From: Streptomyces sp. AC1-42W
Lineage (GTDB): Bacteria; Actinomycetota; Actinomycetes; Streptomycetales; Streptomycetaceae
Length of the DNA stretch: 64,000 nt
Reading direction: 5' to 3'
Assembly: GCF_003248355.1 (NCBI RefSeq)
Contig: NZ_QKWY01000001.1
Span: forward strand, 3,616,001-3,680,000
Shown: positions 27,075 to 36,583 of the stretch, one piece after another
Layout: every line of letters starts with the position of its first letter
Numbering within the stretch: position 1 is the stretch's first letter
The notes under the pieces: generated by a model
Databases searched by the model: none
The model's input: the letters and a program-made list of their open reading frames with translations, nothing else
What the model was told of the DNA's origin: nothing
Position numbers and translations under genes: made by a program

Positions 27075-27713
27075 ATGTGCTGGAGCGCGACCGCCGACCT
27101 CGTCGCGGGCGGCGCGGTGGCCGCGCTCGGCGCCGCCTGCGTGGCCCGTACCCGCAGGCCGCGCGATCTGCCGCTGGCGGCGCTGCCGCTGCTCCTGGGC
27201 GCGCACCAGCTGATCGAGGCAGCCGTCTGGCGGACGGACGACGGGAGCGGACCGGCCACCCTCGCCTGGGCCGTCGTCGCCCTGCCGCTGCTGCCCCTGT
27301 GGGTGCCGCTCGGCGTGCTGTGCGCCGCCCCGCGCCGGGCGCGGCGCCGGCTCGCCGTGCCCCTGGCCGCCGGGGCGGCGACCGCCGCCGTCCTCGCGTA
27401 CTGCCTGGCGACCCGGCCGGTGACCGCCGAGGTGCGCGGGCACACCCTCGGCTACGCGGTGGACCTGCCGTACCCCCGGCTGCTGGTGGCCGGCTATCTG
27501 CTGGCCACCATCGGCGCGCTGCTGCTGTCCGGCGACCGCCGGCTGGCCCTGCTCGGCGTGCTCGTCGCGGGCGGGGCGGCGCTCTGCGCGGCGCTGTGGC
27601 GGTACGAGTTCATCTCGACGTGGTGCGCGTTCGCCGCCGTCTGCTCGGTGGTCCTGCTCGGCTGGTCGGGGCGGCGGCCCGAACCGGAGGAACCCCGGGC
27701 GGCCGGGTCCTGA
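27075..27713 (+). CDS. DUF6629 family membrane protein
   Basis: 212-residue integral membrane protein with about seven hydrophobic helices. It begins MCWSATADLVAGGAV and carries HQLIEAAVWR and FISTWCAFAAVCS, which match the DUF6629 family of actinobacteria. The conserved Cys, Trp and His near helix ends hint at cofactor or metal binding, but no function is established. It overlaps no neighbour; the convergent phosphatase gene ends 13 nt away. Confidence 0.78.
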   Translation: MCWSATADLVAGGAVAALGAACVARTRRPRDLPLAALPLLLGAHQLIEAAVWRTDDGSGPATLAWAVVALPLLPLWVPLGVLCAAPRRARRRLAVPLAAGAATAAVLAYCLATRPVTAEVRGHTLGYAVDLPYPRLLVAGYLLATIGALLLSGDRRLALLGVLVAGGAALCAALWRYEFISTWCAFAAVCSVVLLGWSGRRPEPEEPRAAGS

Positions 27714-27726
27714 CAGGGCCGGTACG

Positions 27727-29799
27727 TCAGGAGTCCTGGTCCGGGATCTCCTGCTCCGTCCACAGCGCCTTGCCGTCGGTGCTGTAGCGGGTGCCCCAGT
27801 GGTTGGCGAGCTGCGAGACGATGAACAGACCGCGCCCGCCCTCGTCGACCGTACGGGCGTGGCGCAGATGCGGGGCCACCGGACTGGTGTCGTGCACCTC
27901 GCAGGTCAGCGTGCGGTCCAGCAGCACCCGCAGCCGCACCGGCGGGGTGCCGTAGCGGACGGCGTTGGTGATCAGCTCGCTGACGATCAGCTCCGTCGCC
28001 TCGATGGTGTCCTCGTCCAGGTCCCAGCCCTCCAGCCGGTCCCGGACCAGGGTGCGGGCCACCGAGGGCGTCGTCCGGTCGTGGGCCAGCTCCCAGGTCG
28101 CCACCCGGTCCGCCGGCACCACGCCCGTCCGGGCGAGCAGCAGCGCGGCCCCGTCCGGATCGGCCTCGGCCGGCAGGTTGTAGACGATCGCGTCGCACAG
28201 TTCCCGCAGCCGGCGCTCCGGAAAGGCCAGCGCCTCCCGCACCCGCTCCACCGACTCCGCCTCGGGCAGCAGCGCGTCGGTCAGGAACGCCAGCACACTG
28301 CCCTCGGGCAGCCGCACCGAACCGGTCGCGAAGGGCGCGCTGTCGTCCGAGAAGAGCGCCGGACCCTCCGGGACGTCCAGGGTCAGCGGGGTGCCGTCGG
28401 GGCCCACGGCGACCGGTGCCGGATGCCCCGCACGCGCCACCGTGCACACCTGCGTGAACGGGTCGTACACCGCGTACAGGCAGGTCGCGGTCAGCGGCTG
28501 GCGGTGCAGCGCGTCGCCCGGCGGCAGCGATCTGCGCTCGTCCACCAGCCGGTCCGCCGTGTCGTTCAGCCGGGCGAGTACCTCGTCGGGCTCCAGGTCG
28601 AGGCCCGCCAGCGCCTGGATCACGGTGCGCAACTGGCCCATGGTGATGGCCGTCTGGAGCCCGTGCCCGGCCACATTGCCGATGATGAGCGCGGTCCGGG
28701 CGCCGGAGAGCCCGATGGTGTCGAACCAGCAGCCGCTGTTGCGCCCCGGCAGCAGCACGTGCGCGGTCTCGATCGCCACATGGGCGCCGTCGTGCTGGGG
28801 GAGGAGCCGCCGCTGCACGGTCGAGGCGATCACATGCTCGCGGGCGTAGCGCAGCGCGTTCTCGATGCTCAGCGCCGTGTGGGCGGCGGCGGTCACCGCG
28901 AGGGTGAGGTCGCGTTCGTCGTAGTGGTCGCCCCCGTGCCGGTACAGGCTCACCAGGCCGAGGACGGAGCCGTGCAGTTTCAGCGGAACCACGATCAGGG
29001 AATGGGCGCCGATCGCCTCGATCATCCCGCGCGTCGGCGGGTCGGCGTCCAGCCACGGCGTGTCCGGCCCCAGCTCGACCAGCCGGGGCCGCAGATCGGT
29101 GACGGCGAGCGCGAACGGGGTCGACTCGGGCAGCCTGCGCAACTCGCCGACCAGGTTGTCCGGCGCCGTCCCCGTCCCCCGCACCGCGGCCCGGCGCAGC
29201 GGCACGTCCCGGCGCAGCGGGCTGAGCGGCGGATCGGCGCCCCGCAGCACCTCGTCCACCACCTCGACCACGGCAAGATCGGCGAACGCGGGCACCAGCG
29301 CCGCCACCAGCCCCTCGCAGGTGGCCGCCACATCCAGCGAGTGGCCCGCCCCCCTGCGCACCGCCGACAGCACATCGGCCCGTACGTGCGCCTTCTCCGT
29401 TTCGTCGACGTCCACCACGGCCGCCAGCACCCCGAGCGGGCGGCCGTGGGCGCCGTCCAGCCGGTGCAGCGTCACATCCAGGCCGCGGGAGGGGCTGGGG
29501 GCCAGGGCGAGCCGGCCGCGCGCGGCGCGGTTGAGCACCGGCTCGCCGGTCCGCAGCACCTCGCGCAGCAGCCGCTCCGCCTGCCCGGGATCGTCCAGCC
29601 GGTACGCCTCGGTGAAGTGGAGGCCCAGGATGCGGTCCGGGTCCACCTTCTCGCTGAGGGCGTTGACGCGGACCACCCGCAACTCGGTGTCCAGCACATG
29701 CAGCCCCACCGCGGACTGGCGGAACAGCGTCTCCAGGAGCGCCTGGGCCATCTCCCCGCCCGGGTCCGCGCCAGGGGCCGTGGCACCGGTGTCCGACAC
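27727..29799 (-). CDS. PAS-GAF-SpoIIE-HATPase regulator with degenerate phosphatase site
   Basis: 690-residue cytosolic multidomain regulator. A PAS domain covers about residues 20-130 (GLHVLDTELRVVRVN), a GAF domain about 150-320 and a SpoIIE/PP2C domain about 335-550. A C-terminal GHKL ATPase of anti-sigma-factor kinase type covers about 560-685, with N-box ELITNAVRYG and a glycine box DEGGRGLFIV. In the phosphatase domain the usual GGDWYD reads SGCWFD (C357) and the usual GDV reads GNV (N375). The TDG is TDA and the final DD pair is not conserved. At least two metal-binding Asp are lost, so phosphatase activity is doubtful while the kinase-like part looks intact. The GTG at 29799 follows GGGGG by about 7 nt. 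Confidence 0.85.
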   Translation of the reverse strand: MSDTGATAPGADPGGEMAQALLETLFRQSAVGLHVLDTELRVVRVNALSEKVDPDRILGLHFTEAYRLDDPGQAERLLREVLRTGEPVLNRAARGRLALAPSPSRGLDVTLHRLDGAHGRPLGVLAAVVDVDETEKAHVRADVLSAVRRGAGHSLDVAATCEGLVAALVPAFADLAVVEVVDEVLRGADPPLSPLRRDVPLRRAAVRGTGTAPDNLVGELRRLPESTPFALAVTDLRPRLVELGPDTPWLDADPPTRGMIEAIGAHSLIVVPLKLHGSVLGLVSLYRHGGDHYDERDLTLAVTAAAHTALSIENALRYAREHVIASTVQRRLLPQHDGAHVAIETAHVLLPGRNSGCWFDTIGLSGARTALIIGNVAGHGLQTAITMGQLRTVIQALAGLDLEPDEVLARLNDTADRLVDERRSLPPGDALHRQPLTATCLYAVYDPFTQVCTVARAGHPAPVAVGPDGTPLTLDVPEGPALFSDDSAPFATGSVRLPEGSVLAFLTDALLPEAESVERVREALAFPERRLRELCDAIVYNLPAEADPDGAALLLARTGVVPADRVATWELAHDRTTPSVARTLVRDRLEGWDLDEDTIEATELIVSELITNAVRYGTPPVRLRVLLDRTLTCEVHDTSPVAPHLRHARTVDEGGRGLFIVSQLANHWGTRYSTDGKALWTEQEIPDQDS

Positions 29800-30038
29800 G
29801 TCGCACCCCCAACGGGCTCCGCCGCCCTGCCGATCGGCAGCTCTCCGGACAGCCTGCGCGCCCCCGCCCCCACCGGCCACCGCGCCGCGGCGAACGGGTG
29901 AGCCGGCGGCGTACACGACCCGGGTGGCTCCCGCCTGACCGGGCGGGGCGTACGGGTTCCCGGCGAGGCGGCAACCTTTCCGGAACCGGCGGCCACTGAG
30001 GAGTACCCCACCCACCCCCACTCCGGAAGGCACGCACC

Positions 30039-31916
30039 GTGGTTCTCGGACACCCCCGTACCACCGGCAGACCCCGTACCACCCGGACCCGCACCCTGCT
30101 CGGCGCCGTCACCGCCGGACTCCTCGCCACCACCGCGCTGGTCGTCACCGGCCAGACCTCGCACGCCGCCACCGCGCGGCAGGTGGAGGCGCTGGACCGG
30201 GGCGTCGTCAGCGTCCACACCGGTAGCGGAAACCTCGTCAGCCGGCGCTGGCTCGCCACCGACCCCGACACGGTCGCGTTCAACGTCTACCGCGCCGGTA
30301 CGAAGGTCAACTCCTCGCCCGTCACCGGCTCGACCAACTACTTCCACGCCGGAGCGCCCAGCTACGCCGACTACACCGTGCGCGCCGTCGTCAACGGCGT
30401 CGAGCAGGGCGACTCCGCGCACGCCATCCAGTTCCGGGCCGGCTACAAGGACGTGCCCATCAGCCCGCCGCCGGGCGGCACGACCCCGGACGGCGTCCCG
30501 TACACCTACGAGGCCAACGACGTCTCCGCCGGCGACCTCGACGGGGACGGCGCGCTCGACTTCGTACTGAAGTGGCAGCCCACCAACGCCAAGGACAACT
30601 CCCGGTCCGGCTACACGGGCAACACCGTCGTAGACGGCGTCAGGCTCGACGGCACCCGCCTCTGGCGCGTCGACCTGGGCCGCAACATCCGCTCCGGCGC
30701 GCACTACACCCAGTTCCAGGTGTACGACTACGACGGCGACGGCCGGGCCGAAGTGGCGATGAAGACCGCCGACGGCACCGTCGACGGCCGGGGCACGGTG
30801 CTCGGCAGCGCGTCGGCCGACCACCGCAACTCCGCCGGCTACGTGCTGTCGGGCCCCGAATACCTCACCATGTTCAACGGGCTGACCGGCGCCGCCATGG
30901 GCACCGTCGACTACGTCCCGGCGCGCGGCAGCGTCTCCTCCTGGGGCGACGGCTACGGCAACCGCGTCGACCGCTTCCTGGCCGGCACCGCCTACCTCGA
31001 CGGCGGCAGGCCCTCACTGATCATGGCCCGCGGCTACTACACGCGCACCGTGATCGCCGCCTGGGACTGGCGCGGCGGGGCCTTCACCCGGCGCTGGACC
31101 TTCGACACCAACAGCTCCACCAACACCGGCCGCGGCTACGACGGCCAGGGCAACCACCAGCTGTCGGTGGCCGATGTGGACGGCGACGGCCGGGACGAGA
31201 TCGTCTACGGGGCGATGGCGGTGGACGACGACGGCCGCTCCCTGTGGACCACGCGCAACGGCCACGGCGACGCCATGCACGTCGGCGACCTGGACCCGGC
31301 GCGGCCGGGCCTGGAAGAGTTCAAGGTGGACGAGGACGGCTCGAAGCCCTCGTCCTGGATGGCCGACGCGCGGACCGGGCAGATCATCTGGTCCACCCCG
31401 GCCGGCGGCGACAACGGACGCGGTGTCAGCGGCGACATCTGGGCGGGCAGCGCGGGCGCCGAGTCCTGGTCGTCGGCGGCCTCCGGGATACGCGACCCGC
31501 ACGGCACCGTGGTGGCGAGCCGCAAACCGTCCAGCACCAACTTCCTCGCCTGGTGGGACGGGGACACCACGCGCGAGCTGCTGGACGGCACCCACATCGA
31601 CAAGTACGGCACCTCGGGCGACACCCGGCTGCTGACCGCGGCCTCCGTGCACTCCGACAACGGCACCAAGGCCACCCCGGCCCTCTCCGGCGACCGGCGC
31701 GAGGAAGTGGTCTGGCCCACCGTGAACAACACCGCGCTGCGCATCTACTCCACGCCGTACGAGACCGGTACCAGGATCACCACCCTGCTCCACGACACCA
31801 CCTACCGCACCGCGCCGGCCTGGCAGAACACCGCCTACAACCAGCCGCCGCACCCCGGCTTCTTCATCGGGAGCGGCATGCCGCCCGCGCCGAGGCCCAC
31901 CGTGCGGACGCCCTGA
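30039..31916 (+). CDS. Secreted rhamnogalacturonan lyase (polysaccharide lyase family 11)
   Basis: 625-residue exported pectin-degrading enzyme. A long signal peptide with a twin-Arg-rich start and a hydrophobic core (LLGAVTAGLLATTALVVTG) ends near SHAAT. The mature protein begins RQVEALDRGVVSVHTGSG, then the RRW-TDPDTVAFNVYR domain. A beta-propeller with calcium-binding DxDGDGxxD loops follows (GDLDGDGALDFV, YDYDGDGRAEVA, DVDGDGRDEIVYG) and ends PPHPGFFIGSGMP, all typical of YesW/YesX lyases. No carbohydrate-binding module is attached. The GTG at 30039 follows GGAAGG by 8 nt. Confidence 0.92.
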   Translation: MVLGHPRTTGRPRTTRTRTLLGAVTAGLLATTALVVTGQTSHAATARQVEALDRGVVSVHTGSGNLVSRRWLATDPDTVAFNVYRAGTKVNSSPVTGSTNYFHAGAPSYADYTVRAVVNGVEQGDSAHAIQFRAGYKDVPISPPPGGTTPDGVPYTYEANDVSAGDLDGDGALDFVLKWQPTNAKDNSRSGYTGNTVVDGVRLDGTRLWRVDLGRNIRSGAHYTQFQVYDYDGDGRAEVAMKTADGTVDGRGTVLGSASADHRNSAGYVLSGPEYLTMFNGLTGAAMGTVDYVPARGSVSSWGDGYGNRVDRFLAGTAYLDGGRPSLIMARGYYTRTVIAAWDWRGGAFTRRWTFDTNSSTNTGRGYDGQGNHQLSVADVDGDGRDEIVYGAMAVDDDGRSLWTTRNGHGDAMHVGDLDPARPGLEEFKVDEDGSKPSSWMADARTGQIIWSTPAGGDNGRGVSGDIWAGSAGAESWSSAASGIRDPHGTVVASRKPSSTNFLAWWDGDTTRELLDGTHIDKYGTSGDTRLLTAASVHSDNGTKATPALSGDRREEVVWPTVNNTALRIYSTPYETGTRITTLLHDTTYRTAPAWQNTAYNQPPHPGFFIGSGMPPAPRPTVRTP

Positions 31917-31922
31917 GCGGAT

Positions 31923-31959
31923 GACCGTTCCCCCCGGTGCCGGGCCGGGAGGAACGGTC
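31923..31959. terminator. Bidirectional hairpin terminator
   Basis: GACCGTTCC (31923-31931) and GGAACGGTC (31951-31959) form a perfect 9-bp stem, extendable through CCCC/GGG. It sits exactly between the convergent rhamnogalacturonan lyase and phosphoglucomutase genes. Confidence 0.75.
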
Positions 31960-31967
31960 CCGCCGGA

Positions 31968-33608
31968 TCAGGCGCCGAGCGCCGCCGAGACCACGGCCCT
32001 GGCCTCCTCCTGGACCCGGCCCAGGTGCTCGGCGCCCCGGAAGGACTCCGCGTAGATCTTGTACACGTCCTCGGTGCCCGAGGGGCGGGCGGCGAACCAG
32101 GCGTTCTCGGTGGTCACCTTGATGCCGCCGATCGCCGCCCCGTTGCCGGGCGCCGAGGTCAGGACGCCGGTCACCGGCTCACCGGCCAGGGTGTCCGCGG
32201 TGACCTGCTCGGGCGACAGACGCGCCAGCACTGCCTTCTGCTCCCGGTCGGCCGGGGCGTCGATCCGCGCGTACGCGGGCTCGCCGAAGCGGGCCGTCAG
32301 CGCGGCGTAGCGCCGGGACGGGGACTCGCCGGTGACGGCCAGGATCTCCGAGGCGAGCAGGGCGAGCAGGATGCCGTCCTTGTCGGTCGTCCACACCGAG
32401 CCGTCCCGGCGCAGGAACGACGCCCCGGCCGACTCCTCCCCGCCGAACCCCAGCGACCCGTCGGCCAGCCCGTCCACGAACCACTTGAAGCCGACCGGCA
32501 CTTCGACCAGCCGCCGGCCGAGGTCCGCGGCGACCCGGTCGATCATCCCGGACGACACCAGCGTCTTGCCGACCCCGGCCCCGGACGGCCAGTCCTCCCG
32601 GTGCGCGTACAGGTAGTCGATGGCCACGGCCAGATAGTGGTTCGGGTTCATCAGCCCGGCGTCCGGGGTGACGATGCCGTGCCGGTCGGCGTCCGCGTCG
32701 TTGCCGGTGGCGATCTGGTAGCGGTCGCGCTGCCCGATCAGCGAGGCCATCGCGTGCGGCGACGAGCAGTCCATCCGGATCTTGCCGTCCCAGTCCAGCG
32801 ACATGAACCGCCAGGTGGGGTCGGCCAGCGGGTTGACCACGGTCAGATCGAGCCGGTGCTCCTCGGCGATCCGCCCCCAGTACGCCACCGAGGCGCCGCC
32901 CAGCGGGTCGGCGCCGATGCGCACCCCCGCCCCGCGCACCGCGTCCAGGTCGAGCACGGACGGCAGGTCCGCCACATAGGTGCCCAGGAAGTCGTACCGG
33001 CCGGTGGTGGGGGCGGCGAGCGCGCGTGCGTACGTCACCCGGCGGACCTCCTTGAGGCCGCCCGCGATGATCTCGTTGGCCCGGTCCTGGATCCAGCCGG
33101 TCGCGTCCGAGCCGGCCGGTCCGCCGCTCGGCGGGTTGTACTTGAACCCGCCGTCGCCCGGCGGATTGTGGGACGGGGTGACCACCACCCCGTCCGCGAG
33201 CCCCGACGTACGGCCCCGGTTGTACGTGAGGATGGCGTGCGACACGGCGGGCGTCGGGGTGTAGCCGTCCCCGGAATCGATCAGCACCCGTACGTCGTTG
33301 GCGGCGAACACCTCCAGCGCGGTCACCCGGGCCGGCTCCGACAGGGCGTGCGTGTCCGCCCCCAGGAACAGCGGCCCGTCCGTGCCCTGCCGGGCCCGGT
33401 ACTCGCTGATGGCCTGGCTCGTCGCCGCGATGTGGTCCTCGTTGAACGCGGTGGCCGTCGACGAGCCGCGGTGCCCGGAGGTACCGAACGCCACCCGCTG
33501 GCCGGGCTCGGCCGGATCGGGGTGCAGCGCGTAGTACGCCGTCACCAGCCGTGCCACGTCGGTCAGATCCTCGGGGCGCGCCTGCTGTCCGGCTCGTGCG
33601 TGCGGCAT
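31968..33608 (-). CDS. pgm: Phosphoglucomutase (alpha-D-glucose phosphate-specific)
   Basis: 546-residue enzyme interconverting glucose 1-phosphate and glucose 6-phosphate, the normal length for bacterial Pgm. It shows [12 protein letters not shown] at the N-terminus and the active-site phosphoserine in [12 protein letters not shown]. The metal loop is [12 protein letters not shown], the sugar loop [10 protein letters not shown] and the phosphate-binding region [13 protein letters not shown]. The ATG at 33608 has GGAGGAG 6 nt upstream. A phosphopantetheinyl transferase gene lies 58 nt upstream on the same strand. It may feed nucleotide-sugar supply, but it is mainly a central-metabolism gene. 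Confidence 0.96.
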   Translation of the reverse strand: MPHARAGQQARPEDLTDVARLVTAYYALHPDPAEPGQRVAFGTSGHRGSSTATAFNEDHIAATSQAISEYRARQGTDGPLFLGADTHALSEPARVTALEVFAANDVRVLIDSGDGYTPTPAVSHAILTYNRGRTSGLADGVVVTPSHNPPGDGGFKYNPPSGGPAGSDATGWIQDRANEIIAGGLKEVRRVTYARALAAPTTGRYDFLGTYVADLPSVLDLDAVRGAGVRIGADPLGGASVAYWGRIAEEHRLDLTVVNPLADPTWRFMSLDWDGKIRMDCSSPHAMASLIGQRDRYQIATGNDADADRHGIVTPDAGLMNPNHYLAVAIDYLYAHREDWPSGAGVGKTLVSSGMIDRVAADLGRRLVEVPVGFKWFVDGLADGSLGFGGEESAGASFLRRDGSVWTTDKDGILLALLASEILAVTGESPSRRYAALTARFGEPAYARIDAPADREQKAVLARLSPEQVTADTLAGEPVTGVLTSAPGNGAAIGGIKVTTENAWFAARPSGTEDVYKIYAESFRGAEHLGRVQEEARAVVSAALGA

Positions 33609-33666
33609 CTGCCACTCCTCCGTATCGGTCGGTCGGTGCGAACTGCCATTTTCGCCGGTCGCGGCC

Positions 33667-34380
33667 CTACTCGGGCGGGCGCCCCGCCGTCCCGGCGGCC
33701 ACCGCCGCCGCGTACCCGGCCGGGACGGCGACATCGGTGACCGCCCAGCCCGGCGGGTCCAGCGGGTGCGGCCCGGTGCCGATGTGGTCGCGGTGCAGAC
33801 CGCCCGCGAGGCCGACGCCCTCCCCCTTGAGATACGCCTCCTTGCGGGTCCATACGCGGGCGAAGGCGGCGGGCCGCTCCCGTTGCGGCAGCGCGGCCAG
33901 TTCGGCCGCCTCGGCCGGGTGCAGCTGTCCCGCGATCTCCGTCACGACCCGCGGCTCCGGGACGCGTTCGACGTCCACGCCGACCGGCCGGTCCGCGAAG
34001 GCCAGCAGCGCGACGCCCCGGGTGTGCGAGAGCGAGAAGTGCACCCCGCCGCCGGTCGCGGGCCGGCCGTGCGGGCCGTCGCAGGACGGGCAGCGCTCCC
34101 GGACCAGCCGTACCGCGTCCGGCGCGACGCCCTGGTGGACGCCGAGCAGCAGCCGCAGGGCCACATGGGCGGCGGTGTAGCACTCCCGGTCGGCCGGGAA
34201 CGCCAGCCGCTCCACCCGGGCGCGCTCGGAGGCGTCGAGGATGCCGGGTGCCAGCCGCCGGACGGCCTCCGCGTTCAGCCCGGTGTCCACCAGCCAGACG
34301 GAGGGGGCTCCGGGGCGCCAGGAGGGAGCGGGCCCCCGGTAGCCGTCCTCGGTCAGCGTGAACACGTGGGGCTGGTACAC
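33667..34380 (-). CDS. 4'-phosphopantetheinyl transferase, Sfp type
   Basis: About 237 residues; transfers phosphopantetheine from CoA to a Ser of carrier proteins. The family motifs are VGVDVERV (magnesium-binding Asp) and [12 protein letters not shown], with [14 protein letters not shown] between. A cysteine pair CPSCDGPHG is typical of actinobacterial members. The start is uncertain: GTG 34380 follows GAGGA by 12 nt, and GTG 34428 is in frame. A locus with an acyl carrier protein lies 7 kb away, so it may serve that ACP; Streptomyces normally has several such transferases. Confidence 0.88.
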   Translation of the reverse strand: MYQPHVFTLTEDGYRGPAPSWRPGAPSVWLVDTGLNAEAVRRLAPGILDASERARVERLAFPADRECYTAAHVALRLLLGVHQGVAPDAVRLVRERCPSCDGPHGRPATGGGVHFSLSHTRGVALLAFADRPVGVDVERVPEPRVVTEIAGQLHPAEAAELAALPQRERPAAFARVWTRKEAYLKGEGVGLAGGLHRDHIGTGPHPLDPPGWAVTDVAVPAGYAAAVAAGTAGRPPE

Positions 34381-34582
34381 CGTTACGTCGATTCCTCGGC
34401 AGGTACGGGCGCTGCGGCGTGCGGACACCGGCGGCGCGGGACGCTCCCATCCTAGGGAAACCCCCGGCGAACCCGACGTGTGTTCGACTCTTCGTCACCG
34501 GATGGCCGCTCGCGACCGGCGCGCGGCCGGAATCCGCGCGGCAGGTTCGCGGCCCGGCGGGCGCTGCGGCAGAGTGGGGTCC

Positions 34583-34909
34583 ATGGACGCTCCGAACAAT
34601 CTCAACGCACTCGCCGCCGAGCACCTGGCCGCCGCCCGCAACTCGCCGCACGGCCGCAGTGCCCACCTCCTGCTCCATCAGGACCCGCTGCGGCAGACCG
34701 TCATCGCCCTGACCTCGGGCGCCGCGCTGGACGAGCACAACGCCCCGCCCGCCGCCTCGCTCCAGGTCCTGCGCGGCTCCGTCCGGCTCACCGCGGACTC
34801 CGGCGACGTCGAACTGACCCCCGGACAGCTCCACCCGATCCCGCAGGAGCGGCACGGACTGCTCGCCCTGGAGGACGCCGTCGTGCTCCTCACGGCCGTC
34901 AACCCGTAA
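34583..34909 (+). CDS. Cupin-domain small protein
   Basis: 108-residue protein with a single-domain cupin pattern: HLLLHQDPLRQTVIALTSG, LDEHNAPPAASLQVLRGSVR and LTPGQLHPIPQERHGL. The usual cupin metal His set is only partly kept, so metal binding is uncertain. Start at ATG 34583 with GTGGGG upstream. It is followed 50 nt later by an acetyltransferase gene with its own operator. Function unknown. Confidence 0.78.
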   Translation: MDAPNNLNALAAEHLAAARNSPHGRSAHLLLHQDPLRQTVIALTSGAALDEHNAPPAASLQVLRGSVRLTADSGDVELTPGQLHPIPQERHGLLALEDAVVLLTAVNP

Positions 34910-34926
34910 CCTCCGCAAATTCCTTG

Positions 34927-34942
34927 TGGGAGCGCTCTCCCA
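34927..34942. promoter_or_regulatory. LacI-type operator-like palindrome
   Basis: TGGGAGCGCTCTCCCA: arms TGGGAG and CTCCCA around CGCT. It closely resembles the actinobacterial cellobiose-type LacI operator (TGGGAGCGCTCCCA, as in CebR/CelR sites) but is two bases longer. It ends 17 nt before the acetyltransferase start, a position that would block transcription or elongation. Confidence 0.55.
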
Positions 34943-34959
34943 GTCGGCAGGATGAGCCC

Positions 34960-35586
34960 GTGAACCCTCTTCCCGGCCCACGGGCCTACCGCCCCGGCGG
35001 CAGCGCGGCCCTCTCCGACATCTGCATCCGGACCGCCGACGGCGGCGGCGACGCCCGGCACATCTACCCGGACCACGACCTGGTTCCGTCGATCTTCGCC
35101 ACGCCCTACGCCCAGCTGGAACCCGATCTGGTCTTCGTCCTGGACGACGGCACCGGCCGCGCGGTCGGCTACATCCTCGGCACCGCCGACACCGCCCGCT
35201 TCGCGAAGGAGTTCCGCGAGCGCTGGCTGCCCCTCGTCGCCGACCGCCACCCGCGCCCCGAGGGCCCGCCGGGCAGTCCCGGCGAGGCGATGGCCGCCCT
35301 CCTGCACACCCCCGAGCGCATGGTGCTCCCGGAACTCGCCGGACACCCCGCCCATCTGCACATCGACCTGCTGCCCGACTGGCAGCGCAAGGGCTACGGG
35401 AAGGCACTGATGCGCACCTTCCTCGCGGCCCTGCACGCCAAGGGGGTCCGGGGCGTCCACCTCTCCATGCTCACCTCCAACACCCCGGCCCGGATCTTCT
35501 ACGACCGCCTCGGCTTCACCGAGATCGACGTCCCCGACCCCGGCCCCGTCACCTACCTCGGCCGCGGCACCGAGCCGGACCTGTAG
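34960..35586 (+). CDS. GNAT acetyltransferase, O-GlcNAcase-HAT-like subgroup
   Basis: 208-residue GNAT protein. The acetyl-CoA loop reads LLPDWQRKGYGKALM (Q/RxxGxG/A), followed by the C-terminal SNTPARIFYDRLGFTEI. The N-terminal half (IYPDHDLVPSIFATPYAQL, VGYILGTADTARFAKEF) resembles the GNAT subgroup that, as I recall, includes the Streptomyces homologue compared with the pseudo-HAT domain of human O-GlcNAcase. The true substrate is unknown. The GTG at 34960 follows AGGA by 8 nt. A LacI-type palindrome just upstream suggests control by a sugar. Confidence 0.82.
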   Translation: MNPLPGPRAYRPGGSAALSDICIRTADGGGDARHIYPDHDLVPSIFATPYAQLEPDLVFVLDDGTGRAVGYILGTADTARFAKEFRERWLPLVADRHPRPEGPPGSPGEAMAALLHTPERMVLPELAGHPAHLHIDLLPDWQRKGYGKALMRTFLAALHAKGVRGVHLSMLTSNTPARIFYDRLGFTEIDVPDPGPVTYLGRGTEPDL

Positions 35587-35710
35587 GGGCCTTTCCCGGC
35601 CGGATCTCCGGACCGTCGCCGTCCCGGAGGATGCCGCCCGCCCCCGCTGGGCAGGTACTCCCCGACCGCCACCGCACGGGCGGCGGGCCACCGTTGGGGA
35701 GGCATGTGAC

Positions 35711-36583
35711 GTGAACGAGCGGACCGTGTGGCAATTCACCGACGACCGGGGGCAGTTGTCGGCAACCGGGGAGCGCCCGCAGCGGGTGCTCGCCTACGTC
35801 CAGGCCGGGGCGACCCTCTGGGACCACGGCATACGCCCGGCCGGGCTCTTCGGCTCCGGCCACGACGACCCGGCCGCCCCCGACCCCGCCAAGACCGGCT
35901 CGCTGCCCCTGGACGGCATCGCGTACGCCGGAGCCGGCGCCGCCCTGGACACGGACGCCCTGCTGCGCGGCGCGCCGGACCTCGTCGTCGCCGTCAGCTA
36001 CGGCGGCGGCCAGGTCTACGGCCTCGACCCGGAGACCGCCAAGCACCTGGAGGACCGGGTCCCGGTCGTCGTCATCGACGTGGGCCGCGAGCGCACCCTC
36101 GCCGGGATCGGCGACCGGTTCGCGGAACTGGCCCGCTCGCTCGGCGCCGGCGAACCCGCTGCCGCCACGCGCGAACGGGACGCCGCCGGGGGCCGGCTGC
36201 GCACGCTCACCGCGGGCCCCGCCCGGCCCGGCGTCCTCGCCCTGTCACCGGCCGGCCCGGACGGGGCCCACCTCGCCCGCCCCCGCATGTGGCCCGAGCT
36301 GAGCGTCCTGGCCGACCTGGGCGTCAACCTCCTGGAGCCCGCCGAGGGCCCCGGCGCCAACTGGTCCACGACCGGCTGGTCCGAAGCCGCCGCCCTGCGC
36401 CCCGGCATCGTCCTCGCCGACATCCGGTCCAACGCCACCCCGCTCACCGAACTGCGCGGCAACGCCGGCTGGGCGGCCCTGACCGACACCGCCCGCGTGG
36501 TCCCGTGGAATCCGGAACCGGTGTGCAGCGCCCGCGCCCACGCCCGGTTCCTGAACCTGGTCGCGGACGCGCTGGAGTCCTAG
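35711..36583 (+). CDS. Signal-less FecB/FhuD-like substrate-binding protein
   Basis: 290-residue protein with the class III (siderophore/B12-type) binding-protein fold: RPQRVLAYVQAGATLWDHGI, the helix-linker region near PDLVVAVSYGG and the C-terminal lobe WPELSVLADLGVNLLEP. It begins NERTVWQFTDDRGQ with no signal peptide or lipobox, so it appears cytosolic. No permease or ATPase gene is adjacent. The GTG at 35711 has GGGGAGG 8 nt upstream, and no in-frame upstream start adds a signal. It could be a metal-chelate or cofactor-binding protein inside the cell; the ligand is unknown. Confidence 0.75.
   Translation: MNERTVWQFTDDRGQLSATGERPQRVLAYVQAGATLWDHGIRPAGLFGSGHDDPAAPDPAKTGSLPLDGIAYAGAGAALDTDALLRGAPDLVVAVSYGGGQVYGLDPETAKHLEDRVPVVVIDVGRERTLAGIGDRFAELARSLGAGEPAAATRERDAAGGRLRTLTAGPARPGVLALSPAGPDGAHLARPRMWPELSVLADLGVNLLEPAEGPGANWSTTGWSEAAALRPGIVLADIRSNATPLTELRGNAGWAALTDTARVVPWNPEPVCSARAHARFLNLVADALES

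Noticed and set aside
27727..29799. Start of the PAS-SpoIIE protein at the far upstream in-frame codon near 30033
   Set aside because: The extra ~78 residues are Gly/Arg/Ala-rich without family similarity, and the GTG at 29799 has a ribosome site.
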